A stretch of DNA of 64,000 nucleotides from an uncultured Ectothiorhodospiraceae bacterium (GCA_947260005.1 CAMYOL010000064.1:1-64000); one strand, 5' to 3'; counted from the first letter of the stretch, positions 35,678 to 45,836 are shown. Made by a program: numbers and translations. The notes: generated by a model from the letters alone, not told the origin.

Positions 35678-37231
35678 ATGCTCAAATCATTAAAAAAATT
35701 TCTAATTCTGTTTTTTTTATCCGTTCTGGTCGTTCTTACGTCAAGTTGCTCCACGGACCGTTTAATAACACGTAAGAATCATGATGCTGATTATCAATAT
35801 TGCTGGCAACGTATAACCGAAACACGGGGTAATGCCGTTTTGTTGAAAATGAAAGTTGACAATGAGATACGTGATTATCAGATATTAATTGAAGAAATCT
35901 TAACGGCTCGTGAACGGGCACTGAAATTAACGAACTGGATTAGTGATAACATTGAGCACGATAGAGCAATTCCTCCACATATGCTAGATAAGTTAAATTA
36001 TGGGATGACTCGAGGCCTTGAGCTTAGTGACAAAGTGGTTTCAGTGGTAGCGCGTAATGAATGCTGGCTTCAGGCAACTAACGATAAGTTAGAGGGTATG
36101 AATTTACTCCAGCTAGATCAGAATATACGGCATAAGGGTACTATGCTCGCATTATCTGCCACTCTAATGCTTTATGATACCTATTTTACAACGGCTTCGC
36201 TTTTGAATGAACACGATCGTATCCGCCAATTTTTAAATCAAAGCGATGTTGGATATGGGAAACAAGAAGATCAACTGAAGGCCGTGACGGATACGATGTT
36301 GAAAACTGAAAATTTATTATTGGTGCAAAAAGAAATTAAATATTTTGAAGATGGATATTTATATTATGATTCGCATCTGCGACTTGATGCTGAGGCAAGT
36401 TATTTAAGTGCTCTTATAAAACAAAGTCCCGCTTACCCGGTATTGCGAAATACCTCGCTGGATGATCTTAAGGAACAACAAGAGATCTTTGAATCTGCAC
36501 AATTGGAAGATAGTCTATTAAAGCTAAATCGTGATACCGTAAACGGAATAAGTAAATTATTTGGTAATCTTTTTGGGTTGGTAGAAGAGCGTAAAGGTAA
36601 GTTATATGAAAATAAAGAAAGTTATACAGACCTTATCATGACTCTTAAGGCAGGTGATATCTTACTTGAGAAAACTCCATTCCGGTTAACCGATAAAATG
36701 ATTCCAGGACACTGGGGGCATGCTGCGATTTGGGTTGGTAGCGAGATAGAATTAAAAGAACTGGGAATCTGGAATCATCCCATCGTTATAAATTATCACA
36801 ACGAAATATTGAGTTCGCAAGCAGTTGTTGAAGCGTTACGTAGTGGAGTTGAGATGAATACTCTGGCTCATTTCATGAATATCGATGATATTGCAATTAT
36901 CAGGGATCCAGTAAAAACCAAAGAAGAAACAGCGGCACGCATTATTCGAACCTTACGCCAGGTCGGCAAGGAATATGACTTTAACTACAACGTCGAAACG
37001 ACCGATAAAATCGTATGCTCGCAATTAGTTTATCTTGCCTATACTGATATTGAGTGGCCGACCAGGAAAGTTATTGGTCGATATACCATTAGCCCGGATA
37101 ATGTTGCTAACAAGGCTATCAATTCTGGACCACTCAATTTAGTATTATTTTACCATGATGGGAAACGCATCGAAGATCGCCCAGAATCATTAATGGAAAA
37201 ATTAATGGGTAAAAATGAGGCTCTGAATTAG
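35678..37231 (+). CDS. Lipoprotein with YiiX-like NlpC/P60-superfamily cysteine hydrolase domain
   Basis: The 517-aa product has a lipoprotein signal (lipobox 'SSC', about residue 24) and a long helical region (~30-310). A C-terminal permuted papain-like domain follows (~325-500): 'LKAGDILLEKTPFRLTDKMIPGHWGHAAIWVG' with the catalytic His, and 'TDKIVCSQLVYLAY' with the catalytic Cys. This is the YiiX/YebB/DUF830 family of putative amidases or peptidases. The large helical N-terminal part is unusual. It is anchored in the cell envelope and follows the PglZ-like remnant. Confidence 0.82.
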   Translation: MLKSLKKFLILFFLSVLVVLTSSCSTDRLITRKNHDADYQYCWQRITETRGNAVLLKMKVDNEIRDYQILIEEILTARERALKLTNWISDNIEHDRAIPPHMLDKLNYGMTRGLELSDKVVSVVARNECWLQATNDKLEGMNLLQLDQNIRHKGTMLALSATLMLYDTYFTTASLLNEHDRIRQFLNQSDVGYGKQEDQLKAVTDTMLKTENLLLVQKEIKYFEDGYLYYDSHLRLDAEASYLSALIKQSPAYPVLRNTSLDDLKEQQEIFESAQLEDSLLKLNRDTVNGISKLFGNLFGLVEERKGKLYENKESYTDLIMTLKAGDILLEKTPFRLTDKMIPGHWGHAAIWVGSEIELKELGIWNHPIVINYHNEILSSQAVVEALRSGVEMNTLAHFMNIDDIAIIRDPVKTKEETAARIIRTLRQVGKEYDFNYNVETTDKIVCSQLVYLAYTDIEWPTRKVIGRYTISPDNVANKAINSGPLNLVLFYHDGKRIEDRPESLMEKLMGKNEALN

Positions 37232-37379
37232 CCGTCTCGAAGTGGTATTAGTAATAATTTCATGAAATTATTGAGCCATAAGCGGTTTTAAGCTTTTAGT
37301 CTTCATTACAAATAAACCAATGCTACTCTGTGACCGGGTTCAGGTTTGACAGGGAAAAAATAGGTTCTACTAGATAGTT

Positions 37380-37871
37380 ATGAATTTAAATATGATCATG
37401 AGTAAGCCAGTTAACAAGATAACTATGGTTATTTTTTTGTTTGTGGTTTGTATACTAACACTAATTAAAGAAAATATGGTCCTGGCTAGGCAAGTTTATA
37501 AATCCGTTGATGCAGAGGGTAACGTTACCTATTCGTCAACGCCACCGAAAGAAGCTGTCCAAACTGAAAGGATGAGTGTTTCAGGCAAAGGAAATGCAAC
37601 TTATATAAATCAAAATAATGACAATATTGAAAAAATGAAAAATCTTGCTGGCGAAATGGAAAAAGAGCGCATGCAACGCCGGGATGATCGTTCTGCTGCA
37701 AATAAAAAACGTGAAGAAGAACGGGCGAAGAGGGACGCAGAGGAAGCGAAAAAACGAGCCGAGAATCCACCTGAACCTGAAATTCGCTATTACCCAGTCT
37801 ATATACCACGACGTCACCCCCCCGGTCGGCCTAACCGTCCCAGACCTGAGCCCAGACCACAGCAACGGTAA
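37380..37871 (+). CDS. DUF4124-domain exported protein
   Basis: The 163-aa product has a hydrophobic N-terminal signal or anchor (~14-36) followed by DUF4124 ('QVYKSVDAEGNVTYSSTPPKEA'). A highly charged Lys/Arg/Glu helical region (~90-130) and a Pro/Arg-rich tail ('RRHPPGRPNRPRPEPRPQQR') follow. DUF4124 proteins are common exported proteins of unknown function in gammaproteobacteria. The start is uncertain because three ATGs lie within the first seven codons and none has a clear Shine-Dalgarno. Confidence 0.82.
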   Translation: MNLNMIMSKPVNKITMVIFLFVVCILTLIKENMVLARQVYKSVDAEGNVTYSSTPPKEAVQTERMSVSGKGNATYINQNNDNIEKMKNLAGEMEKERMQRRDDRSAANKKREEERAKRDAEEAKKRAENPPEPEIRYYPVYIPRRHPPGRPNRPRPEPRPQQR

Positions 37872-37947
37872 GCACCCCAGGAAACAGCTCCGGAATTGCA
37901 GATTTAATAATAAAGTAAGTTATTTCGGTAAATAAATCGACTGGTGA

Positions 37948-38319
37948 TTATTTGAATTTATAATATTGATCCAATAAATGCTCAGTGACAGCATCAATTT
38001 CAGACTTTCCCCAATTTAGCTTTTCGTGAGTTTGCCATCGAATAATCCAGGATTGAACATCTTCTAGCTTTCGTGCTTTTCTGTTATCACGGATATGAAT
38101 ATTACTCTCATGACATTTGAGACAATGGTGTTCATATAGTAACTGTCCCCGGGGTTGGTTAGGTGTGATCTCGTCAACTTTAATTGTTACTGGATCTTTT
38201 GTATCGGGTTTATCCAGGTTGTCTGCTGGGTTGGGTACTTCTTTGCCTTCAGTATTGGCAAAGGTGTACGATGCCAAATACAGAATTAGCATAGTAATAA
38301 TAGGTAGAAAACTTTTCAA
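37948..38319 (-). CDS. Monoheme cytochrome c
   Basis: The 123-aa product has a signal peptide (~1-21), an acidic Pro/Asp-rich linker and a compact domain with one heme site CLKCH in 'LLYEHHCLKCHESNIHI'. The segment 'ARKLEDVQSWIIRWQTHEKLNWGKSEIDAVTEHLLDQYY' is characteristic of small cytochromes associated with b561-type membrane cytochromes. A cytochrome b561 gene occurs at 62946 but is not adjacent. Confidence 0.87.
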   Translation of the reverse strand: MKSFLPIITMLILYLASYTFANTEGKEVPNPADNLDKPDTKDPVTIKVDEITPNQPRGQLLYEHHCLKCHESNIHIRDNRKARKLEDVQSWIIRWQTHEKLNWGKSEIDAVTEHLLDQYYKFK

Positions 38320-38406
38320 ATCACATCCCGAGAATCATATTATCTTATATACTTAAGATAGCATGGAATAGAGGATAGGGGACTATTTAAAAAGTGGAGG
38401 AATAGC

Positions 38407-38979
38407 ATGAGGTTAATTGGTGGACTTGTGGTGGCAATGATAATCAGCGCCTGTGCGGGTGGCGTCTCATCCGTTTCGTCATTAAATTTCAACATTCCAG
38501 TAGGAACTCAAATCATTGTAAAACAAAGCATAAGAATCCTGCCAGAAAGTGGACGAGTTTATATTCAGGGAGGCAAGGTCGTTGCCCTACAAGAGAGGGA
38601 TCAGTATGAATATTATTGCTGGTTTTTGTCCTGGAAGGTTAATGAAACGGAGCAAATTATCATGCCTGATACTTTTATCGTCTCAAATGTTCGACACACG
38701 GACTTTTACGTCCAACACTTCCCCGAAACACAAGTGGCGATGTCTGATTTTTCAGGTAAATCTTTATTAGCGTGGGGAGGTGCGACGGCTACAGATTATG
38801 TTACAGAGCTCAGTATTCATTCTGATCAGCAACCTGATATACGTCGACTTGCATGCAGTTATTGGGGCGATCCAGCTCTTGGGAGACACATCACTGTTCC
38901 GGAAATGCAGTCGGTTTTAGGCGATTTAGTCCATATAGAATTTCTACGAATCAAGGAAGGAAACTATGATGAGAAATAA
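38407..38979 (+). CDS. Lipoprotein, unknown function
   Basis: The 190-aa product has a lipoprotein signal with lipobox ISAC (Cys16). The mature part is beta-rich ('GTQIIVKQSIRILPESGRVYIQGG', 'YCWFLSWKV') and contains two further Cys. A strong Shine-Dalgarno (GGAGGAA) precedes the ATG. It is divergent from the monoheme cytochrome. The family is not recognised. Confidence 0.7.
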   Translation: MRLIGGLVVAMIISACAGGVSSVSSLNFNIPVGTQIIVKQSIRILPESGRVYIQGGKVVALQERDQYEYYCWFLSWKVNETEQIIMPDTFIVSNVRHTDFYVQHFPETQVAMSDFSGKSLLAWGGATATDYVTELSIHSDQQPDIRRLACSYWGDPALGRHITVPEMQSVLGDLVHIEFLRIKEGNYDEK

Positions 38980-39129
38980 AGAGAATTGCGAAACGAATTT
39001 ATTCAGAATTGCTTTTTTTAATTAACATTATTTTTATGACATCTTCACCAAGTGGATATTGATCTTAATCATGTAAATTATCGCTCCATTTTTTAGCGAG
39101 TTCATATAAATGTTTAAGAGGCAATCCCC

Positions 39130-39786
39130 ATGTTATCATCCACCATACTTTGGTATTTTGCTGATCCAATGTGCTCCTGGTGTTGGGGATTTTCACCGAT
39201 CCTTGAAAAAATTCAGGCGACCTATGATGAACACTTGAATATAGCGTTAATGTTGGGTGGTTTACGACCTGGAGTACCAGGAGAGATTACACCCCCAATG
39301 ACAGCCCAGTTACGTGGTGATATATTGCATCATTGGCATGAAGTTGAAAAAATGACCGGTCAAACTTTTAATTTCGAAGACGCGATGCCCGAAGGTTTTG
39401 TATATGATACCGAACCGGCCAGCCGTGCGGTGGTTGCGGTGGCGCAATTAAGTTCAGATCAGATTTTTGCCTACTTTAAATCTATCCAGACGGCATTTTA
39501 TGTAGAACAGATAGATGTGACTGACACGGATAATTTAGTGGATCTAGCAAGCAAAATTGGTATTGCGCGAGACTTGTTTTTAAAACAATTTCACAGTGAG
39601 ACGGTAAAAAAAATAACTCAACAGCATTTTCAAGGCGCACGTCAGGCCGGGGTAACAGGTTTTCCTTCTTTGGTTATTCAGGATGGATCTGATTTTAATT
39701 TTATTAGTAAAGGATATCGTCCTTTTGAAGAGATAAGTTCACTTATTAATAACTGGATTAAAATACATCCAGATGAAACAAAATAA
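39130..39786 (+). CDS. DsbA-family (FrnE-like) thiol oxidoreductase
   Basis: The 218-aa cytoplasmic protein has a thioredoxin-fold CSWC motif (Cys15, Cys18) in 'WYFADPMCSWCWGFSP'. The helical insertion and cis-Pro loop 'GVTGFPSLVI' of the DsbA/FrnE group are present. There is no signal peptide. Relatives act as cytoplasmic disulfide isomerases or in oxidative stress defence. GAGG precedes the ATG. Confidence 0.88.
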   Translation: MLSSTILWYFADPMCSWCWGFSPILEKIQATYDEHLNIALMLGGLRPGVPGEITPPMTAQLRGDILHHWHEVEKMTGQTFNFEDAMPEGFVYDTEPASRAVVAVAQLSSDQIFAYFKSIQTAFYVEQIDVTDTDNLVDLASKIGIARDLFLKQFHSETVKKITQQHFQGARQAGVTGFPSLVIQDGSDFNFISKGYRPFEEISSLINNWIKIHPDETK

Positions 39787-40028
39787 AAATCAGGGAGAAT
39801 CCAGAGTACGGATTTGTATTCAGTTAAGTTAAGTGAATTGATTATCGTTCGATAAGATGTTTTTGGCGCCGCCCGATAGAAGCGCTACTTTAGCTGATAA
39901 AATCAGGTTTTCTTGTACCAGTACGCTTGTCGCTTATGCTATTCTTTAACTATTCAGGTTAATGTATAAAATTTTAAATTATTCGATCTATTTATGCAAA
40001 ACTCCCCTTTTATAAGTGAGTTGAGAAA

Positions 40029-40532
40029 ATGAGTGACTTAAGTCGTGAAGAAGTGTTAAATCTGATGGATTCTCAGTTTGGTATTACTGGAAATCAGGTA
40101 TATTTATTAGATCTAATCCCGTTAGCAGAGATGCTGTGGGTTGATGGTAAAAATCAGCCCGAAGAAATCAATCTTGTATATGAATTTGCAATAAATCATA
40201 TCGCTGAGCTAAGCTCGCATGTCGAAGGTGAGGAGCTATTGTCTGAATCGGAGATTAATGACTTCATGCGGCGGTTCATCCATACCCGGCCTTCAAAAGA
40301 GTTATTATCAGCGTTACGTACTTTGGCAAATTCATTCATTTTTCAAAACCAGGATGTAAAACAAAATGAGCAGCGTAAGCAGCGCATTATCGATTTTTGT
40401 ATTGATATTGCATCTGCCGCTGTCACCCAATATCCATATGATCGGCATGATCGATTTATTGATGAAGAAAAACAATTATTGAGTGAGCTTATGCGGACTT
40501 TGAATATTAATACTGACTCAGAAATTTCTTAG
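40029..40532 (+). CDS. TerB-like protein
   Basis: The 167-aa helical protein has the TerB/DjlA-N pattern: 'LLDLIPLAEMLWVDGKNQPEEINLVYEFA' early and 'IDIASAAVTQYPYDRHDRFIDEEKQLLSELMRTL' late, with the acidic, possibly metal-binding residues of that fold. No other ter genes are present. The function is unknown. It lies upstream of the REC-cyclase gene with a 287-base gap. Confidence 0.72.
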   Translation: MSDLSREEVLNLMDSQFGITGNQVYLLDLIPLAEMLWVDGKNQPEEINLVYEFAINHIAELSSHVEGEELLSESEINDFMRRFIHTRPSKELLSALRTLANSFIFQNQDVKQNEQRKQRIIDFCIDIASAAVTQYPYDRHDRFIDEEKQLLSELMRTLNINTDSEIS

Positions 40533-40819
40533 AGAAGATTAGTATTTTAGAATCTATCTATTCCATTGTAATAGACCTATATAGCAATTTTAATCGCCGC
40601 GTCAGAATGGTAATAGATAAATCTGTCTGTGGAAATCCTTTTCTATTTTATTTATAGCTTTTTATCCTTTTTGCTCCGCTTGTAGTAATATCACAGTTTT
40701 AGACTTGCGCATAAAATAAGTAATGCTAACGTTATTAGGGAGCCTCTGCTGTTATATAGAGAATACCTTCCGTTTAGCAGGTCGCTTTCGATCAGGGCAC
40801 TCTGGTGTGTAACTAAGCT

Positions 40820-41866
40820 ATGAAACCACAATATGAGAATACGATTCTTATTGTCGATGATCAGTCGACAATGCGCATGCTACTGAGCCAATTACTCAAG
40901 AAAGAAGGTTATAAAGTAGTCGAATCAACGTGTGGTGAAGAAGCCGTCCTTCTGGCAAAAGATTCTAACTTTGATGGGATTTTATTGGATCTCAAAATGA
41001 AGGGTATCAATGGCATAGAAACGTGCCGGCAGATACGGGGTATTGCTCGACATCAGGTTACACCAATATTAATTATTACTTCTATGGGTGAAGATGAAGC
41101 TTTACCGGAAGCCTTTGAAGCTGGTTGTGATGATTTTATAGTCAAACCTATTAATCCAGTTGTATTACATGCACGTTTAAAAGCACACATTCATAAAACA
41201 GAACTCTATAATCAACTTGAAAGTGTTCGCAAATCACTTAATCGCTACATATCTCCCCGAACCCAAAATATGGTTGAGCACTATGCCGGTTCAGGGGAAT
41301 ATCCTGCACCAGAAAAACGCCAGATATGTAGTCTATTTACGGATATTCGTGGTTTTACTCAACTCTCGCAGCATATTGAAACTGAACACCTCTTTTCATT
41401 ACTTAGTGAACATCTGGCCTATCAGGTTGAGCTCGTTTATCAGTACAGTGGTTACGTCGATAAATATGCAGGTGATGGTATTATGGCTATCTTTGAGGGG
41501 CCTGAAATGGCAAAACAAAGTTGCCATTGTGCATTAGAGATTATTGCTCACGCTAAAGATCTTGCCCGTCATGAGAAAAATCACTTATTTGCTGTAGGGT
41601 GTGGACTAGATAAGGGCCAGGCCATTATTGGTAATATTGGTTCACCGGAGCACCTTGATTATTCCGTCATCGGTGAAACGGTTAATCTCGCAGCACGCCT
41701 GTGTGGTTATGCCAGACCGATGTCGATAGCCGTATCAGAGAGTATTTTTATAGAAAACAAAGACAACAAACATTTTCATTTTTCACCAGAACATCACATC
41801 GAGATTAAGGGTTTTGAGCAACTGGTTTCTGTGCGTGAACTGACGTCGCCATCAACTATTTCATAA
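40820..41866 (+). CDS. Response regulator with class III nucleotidyl (adenylate) cyclase output
   Basis: The 348-aa protein has a receiver domain (1-125; acidic pocket D13/D14, phospho-acceptor D57, K109) and a class III cyclase domain (~165-345). Both metal-binding Asp are present (D175 in 'FTDIRGFT' and D219 in 'KYAGDG'), as is the transition-state 'NLAAR' (N289-R293). Lys215 and Ser282 occupy the purine-selecting positions, where adenylate cyclases have Lys and Thr/Asp. cAMP production gated by a histidine kinase is therefore likely. No kinase gene is adjacent; a hybrid kinase lies at 54582. Confidence 0.92.
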   Translation: MKPQYENTILIVDDQSTMRMLLSQLLKKEGYKVVESTCGEEAVLLAKDSNFDGILLDLKMKGINGIETCRQIRGIARHQVTPILIITSMGEDEALPEAFEAGCDDFIVKPINPVVLHARLKAHIHKTELYNQLESVRKSLNRYISPRTQNMVEHYAGSGEYPAPEKRQICSLFTDIRGFTQLSQHIETEHLFSLLSEHLAYQVELVYQYSGYVDKYAGDGIMAIFEGPEMAKQSCHCALEIIAHAKDLARHEKNHLFAVGCGLDKGQAIIGNIGSPEHLDYSVIGETVNLAARLCGYARPMSIAVSESIFIENKDNKHFHFSPEHHIEIKGFEQLVSVRELTSPSTIS

Positions 41867-42061
41867 TTTTTATTTCTTTAATATCAAATGCTTACTGAAA
41901 ATGACGTTAAGTTTATTTTGGTATTTCCGATAAAAACTAGAAGCTATCCTGAGGAAAAAATGCTGTCGGACGGCATATTAGTGAAATTTTAAATATGGTT
42001 TATTAATACTGCACGGAGGCGAATATTAAACTGTGAAAAACAAAAATGGAGTCTGGAGTTT

Positions 42062-42958
42062 ATGTCGCCACGACCTTGTTGTACTTGTTTATCTGTTAAA
42101 TTATTTATGTGGTCGCTGATTGCCATTTTTGTCGTTTCGATAACAAAAATTGGGTATACAGCTGAGGTTATTAAGGCCACGTTGCCAAATAAACTACATG
42201 TCACTTCGTTATATCATCAAGGAGAACAAAAGCGCCCGGCAGTTTTGTTGGTTCATGGTTTTTTACAGACACGAAATTATCAGACCGTTAATAGTTTGAG
42301 TAACTCACTGGCCGACGATGGTTTTACTGTGTTGGCTCCAACGCTAAGTCTTGGGGTAAGTTTGCGTCAGCGTAGTCTGGCTTGTGAAGCAATACACTCA
42401 CATACCATGCAAGATGACATTAACGAGATTTCGTTTTGGGTGAGTTGGCTTATTGCCAAAGGTTATGAACAAATAATACTAGTCGGTCATAGTTATGGCA
42501 GCCTGCAAAGTTTGGTCTATGCATCCGGTAATCCTGATCCTGCTGTTAAAAAAGTAATCGCAACCAGTTTGGTAGATGTAGAGCATGTTCTTGGTAAAGA
42601 ACATGTATTGAACCAGATTAAATCTGCTCGTGATGATATGAAGAACAATAAATTATCGCTTAATGAGTTTCAGATATCGTACTGTAAAAAATTCATTGCG
42701 CCGCCAGATGTATTTTTATCATATGCGGAATGGACCCGGGAACGAATTTTAAAGAGTTTGCCTAAAATCCAGATCCCGGTCGATGTGATATTAGGAGATA
42801 TGGACAAACGGATGGGGAGTAGTTGGCCAAAACTCGTAGAAGAAACGGGGGCTACTATAACGATGGTAAAAGGAGCAAATCATTTTTTTAATGATGCACA
42901 TGAATTTGATCTGCTGGACTCGGTCCAGTCCTCGATTGAACAAGCTATCGTCGAGTAA
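42062..42958 (+). CDS. Exported alpha/beta hydrolase
   Basis: The 298-aa product has a hydrophobic N-terminal signal or anchor (~12-34) and an alpha/beta hydrolase domain: 'VLLVHGFLQTRNYQTVNSL', nucleophile 'VGHSYGSLQ', acid 'LGDMDKRMG' and catalytic His in 'KGANHFF'. Substrate is unknown. CTGGAG precedes the ATG. The CHASE4-GGDEF-EAL gene starts 12 bases after its stop, so they form one operon and the hydrolase may process the signal that the sensor reads. Confidence 0.87.
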   Translation: MSPRPCCTCLSVKLFMWSLIAIFVVSITKIGYTAEVIKATLPNKLHVTSLYHQGEQKRPAVLLVHGFLQTRNYQTVNSLSNSLADDGFTVLAPTLSLGVSLRQRSLACEAIHSHTMQDDINEISFWVSWLIAKGYEQIILVGHSYGSLQSLVYASGNPDPAVKKVIATSLVDVEHVLGKEHVLNQIKSARDDMKNNKLSLNEFQISYCKKFIAPPDVFLSYAEWTRERILKSLPKIQIPVDVILGDMDKRMGSSWPKLVEETGATITMVKGANHFFNDAHEFDLLDSVQSSIEQAIVE

Positions 42959-42970
42959 AAAACTCACTAT

Positions 42971-45661
42971 ATGTCAAATAAACAAAAACAACCAATCGTG
43001 TCTTTGTCAATTCGTACCTATGCGGTATTAATAGTACTCATTGGTGCATGTTTATTTGGTGGATATGGTTGGCTGGCCTTTAATCAATTGGAACGCTTAA
43101 AAAGCGAAGAGCAGAGTCGAATATCTAATTTAGCAAAAGACGAAATTGAAAATACATTCAAACTTGTTGAGCAAAGGGTTAGATCTATATCCAAAAAATT
43201 TTCAAACTGGGACGAAACGGTTCAACAGCTAACCTTGCCCACTTATTACAGTTACTGGCGGGATAGTCGCGCGAAACAGGCCGGCTTTGTAACTTCCTAT
43301 ATGGAGTCCATAGAGATTTATGATAAGAATGGAAATATTCTTGCAAAATCGCCACATAAAGATATGCCATCCAGGATAAGTGAGTCTGATCAGACGCTGG
43401 GTGCCAATTTATACGTAAAAGAAATATATATTTTCCAACAAACTCCCATTGTCGACAAGTTTGATAATCAGAATGTATCAGGCTACGTAATATTAAAATT
43501 TGACTTGATATCAGCATTAAAATCCATACAAAAATTTAACTATGTCGATCCCAATACTGTTTCAATATTGGAATCATCGAAACGAGTAATTCAGTTTGAA
43601 AATTTCATTGAGAATTTAAGCTATACAACGGTGAAAAATAAAGGATTCGAGACGACACGAGTACAGATGGTCAATACATTAAAGCAATTTGGTTTTCTAG
43701 CCGGGGCCTTTTCACTTTTACTTTGGTATCTATTATTAACCCTGGTTATTTTACCTTTGCGTAGATTGTATTTATCAATAGATACCTTAAAGAGAGATGA
43801 TGTCTTAATATCTGATTCAGAAAGGCAGGAGTATTTTCCGGTAGAAGAATTTAGCAAAATACGGAATTCCCTTTATAGTTACCATAGTGATTTAACAAAA
43901 AGTACAACCGCACTTAGTGAGAGCGAGGCCCGCAAACAGGCAATATTTGATAATGTTGTTGATGGAATTATAACTTTTAATTCTGCAGGCGAAATTGATT
44001 CACATAATCCTGCAGCAGCATCTATCTTCGGATATAAAGGTGGTGAATTATTAAATATGCGATTTATTGAGCTTATTGAAAAATCCTCGCAAAAGGATTA
44101 CGCTGACCTGATTAACAAAGGTATAGCACGGACAAACTATATATCTGACGTGCTAAAGCCATCAGAGTTAATCGCTAGTCGTAGCGATGGAAGTAATATC
44201 CCTATCGATCTAGCCGTATCAAAGGTGCAGGTTGATAATGGTTTGATCTTTATTGCCTTGATACGAGATATTAGTGAACGTAAAATTTCAGAGCAGAAGC
44301 TGATATTTCTTGCCAACTACGACACCCTCACCAAGTTACCAAACCGAACACTGTTAAAAGACCGTATTCCACATGCTATGGCGCTTGCAGATCGGGAAGA
44401 ACGTCTTATTGGTTTGCTGTTTCTCGACCTTGATCGTTTTAAAACGATTAATGATACTTTAGGCCACCATGCAGGAGATTTGTTACTAAAAGCGGTTGCT
44501 AACAGACTTCGAAGTAATACTCGGGAGAGTGACACCATAGCCAGGTTAGGTGGAGATGAATTTACGATAGTTATGGAGTCGATACATCATGTCGATGAAG
44601 CGCTTAGCATGGCAGAGAAATTATGTGAGATATTCGCTGAGCCATTTCAGGTATTAGACCAACATGTATTTGTTACTACGAGTATCGGTATTACAATTTA
44701 TCCTTTTGACGATACTGATACAGATAATTTATTAAAAAATGCAGACATTGCTATGTATCGCGCCAAGGAAAATGGCGGAGGATCCTACGCATTTTATGAA
44801 CCGCAAATGAATGCAAATGCAACAACCTGGTTGACACTAGAGAATAATTTACGCAACGCATTAGAGCGCAAAGAATTCCATATTTGTTATCAACCCAGAA
44901 TCGATGTTAATACCGGAAAAGTAGTTGGTATGGAGGCCTTGTTGCGTTGGCATCACGAAGATCATGGTTTGGTTTCACCAATTGATTTTATTCCTATGCT
45001 TGAAGAGACCGGATTAATCGTCTCTGTAGGCGAATGGGTATTGCGAACAGCAGTCAAACAGAATGTTGAGTGGCAAAAAGCAGGATTTCCTTGCCTGCGC
45101 ATGTCAGTAAACTTATCAACCCGTCAATTCCGACATAATGACTTGCTAGCAAGTATTAATAATATTCTCGATGAAACGAGTATGGCACCAAAATGGCTTG
45201 AACTGGAAATAACAGAAAGTATGTTAGTTGATAATGTTTCCATGGCTACGACAATATTGCAGAATATCCATGAGCTTGGCATCCATATTTCGGTTGACGA
45301 TTTTGGCACTGGGTATTCATCATTGAGTTATCTAAAACGGTTTAGCATCGACACTTTAAAGATTGATCGTGCTTTTGTAAAAGATATTACTACCGATCTT
45401 GATGATGCAGCCATTGCATCTGCAATCGTTGCTTTGGCAGGAAATTTAAATTTATCTATCACTGCTGAAGGGGTGGAAACAGTCGAACAGTTAGAATATT
45501 TAAAAAATTTAGGTTGTGATGAGGCGCAAGGATTCTTATTTGGGCGGCCAATGGAAACAGCAGAATTCGAACAGTGGTTGGTAAACTATAATAAAAAACT
45601 AAAAGAAAAACGGAGTTCAGAATCAGGTGTTTTTTACCATAATTGGGATCGCCATAAATAA
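42971..45661 (+). CDS. Membrane CHASE4-like/PAS/GGDEF/EAL c-di-GMP turnover protein
   Basis: The 896-aa protein has transmembrane helices at ~15-37 and ~240-260 around a periplasmic sensor resembling CHASE4 ('KKFSNWDETVQQLTLPTYYSYW'). A PAS domain (~318-440, 'ARKQAIFDNVVDGIITFNSAGEI') follows. The GGDEF domain has an intact loop G527-GDEF531. The EAL domain has E655-A-L657, 'DDFGTGYSS' and 'AEGVETVEQ'. Both activities may be present. It follows an exported hydrolase gene by 12 bases. Confidence 0.93.
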   Translation: MSNKQKQPIVSLSIRTYAVLIVLIGACLFGGYGWLAFNQLERLKSEEQSRISNLAKDEIENTFKLVEQRVRSISKKFSNWDETVQQLTLPTYYSYWRDSRAKQAGFVTSYMESIEIYDKNGNILAKSPHKDMPSRISESDQTLGANLYVKEIYIFQQTPIVDKFDNQNVSGYVILKFDLISALKSIQKFNYVDPNTVSILESSKRVIQFENFIENLSYTTVKNKGFETTRVQMVNTLKQFGFLAGAFSLLLWYLLLTLVILPLRRLYLSIDTLKRDDVLISDSERQEYFPVEEFSKIRNSLYSYHSDLTKSTTALSESEARKQAIFDNVVDGIITFNSAGEIDSHNPAAASIFGYKGGELLNMRFIELIEKSSQKDYADLINKGIARTNYISDVLKPSELIASRSDGSNIPIDLAVSKVQVDNGLIFIALIRDISERKISEQKLIFLANYDTLTKLPNRTLLKDRIPHAMALADREERLIGLLFLDLDRFKTINDTLGHHAGDLLLKAVANRLRSNTRESDTIARLGGDEFTIVMESIHHVDEALSMAEKLCEIFAEPFQVLDQHVFVTTSIGITIYPFDDTDTDNLLKNADIAMYRAKENGGGSYAFYEPQMNANATTWLTLENNLRNALERKEFHICYQPRIDVNTGKVVGMEALLRWHHEDHGLVSPIDFIPMLEETGLIVSVGEWVLRTAVKQNVEWQKAGFPCLRMSVNLSTRQFRHNDLLASINNILDETSMAPKWLELEITESMLVDNVSMATTILQNIHELGIHISVDDFGTGYSSLSYLKRFSIDTLKIDRAFVKDITTDLDDAAIASAIVALAGNLNLSITAEGVETVEQLEYLKNLGCDEAQGFLFGRPMETAEFEQWLVNYNKKLKEKRSSESGVFYHNWDRHK

Positions 45662-45836
45662 TCCATTTATAAATGTAACAACGACCCTCACTTTATTAAT
45701 ATATTCATTCTTTAAATGTTATTCAGTAGGCTATAATCATAAGTAGTAATTGTTTTAGTTTTACTAAATTGTTATATAAAAAAATATTACATTACTGCTG
45801 TTACCATTCTTTTTATTTTTAAGTCAGGCCAGATTT

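Noticed and set aside
40700-40819. Possible structured leader upstream of the REC-cyclase gene
   Set aside because: Only a 5-bp CTGCT/AGCAG pairing was found; it matches no riboswitch consensus I know.
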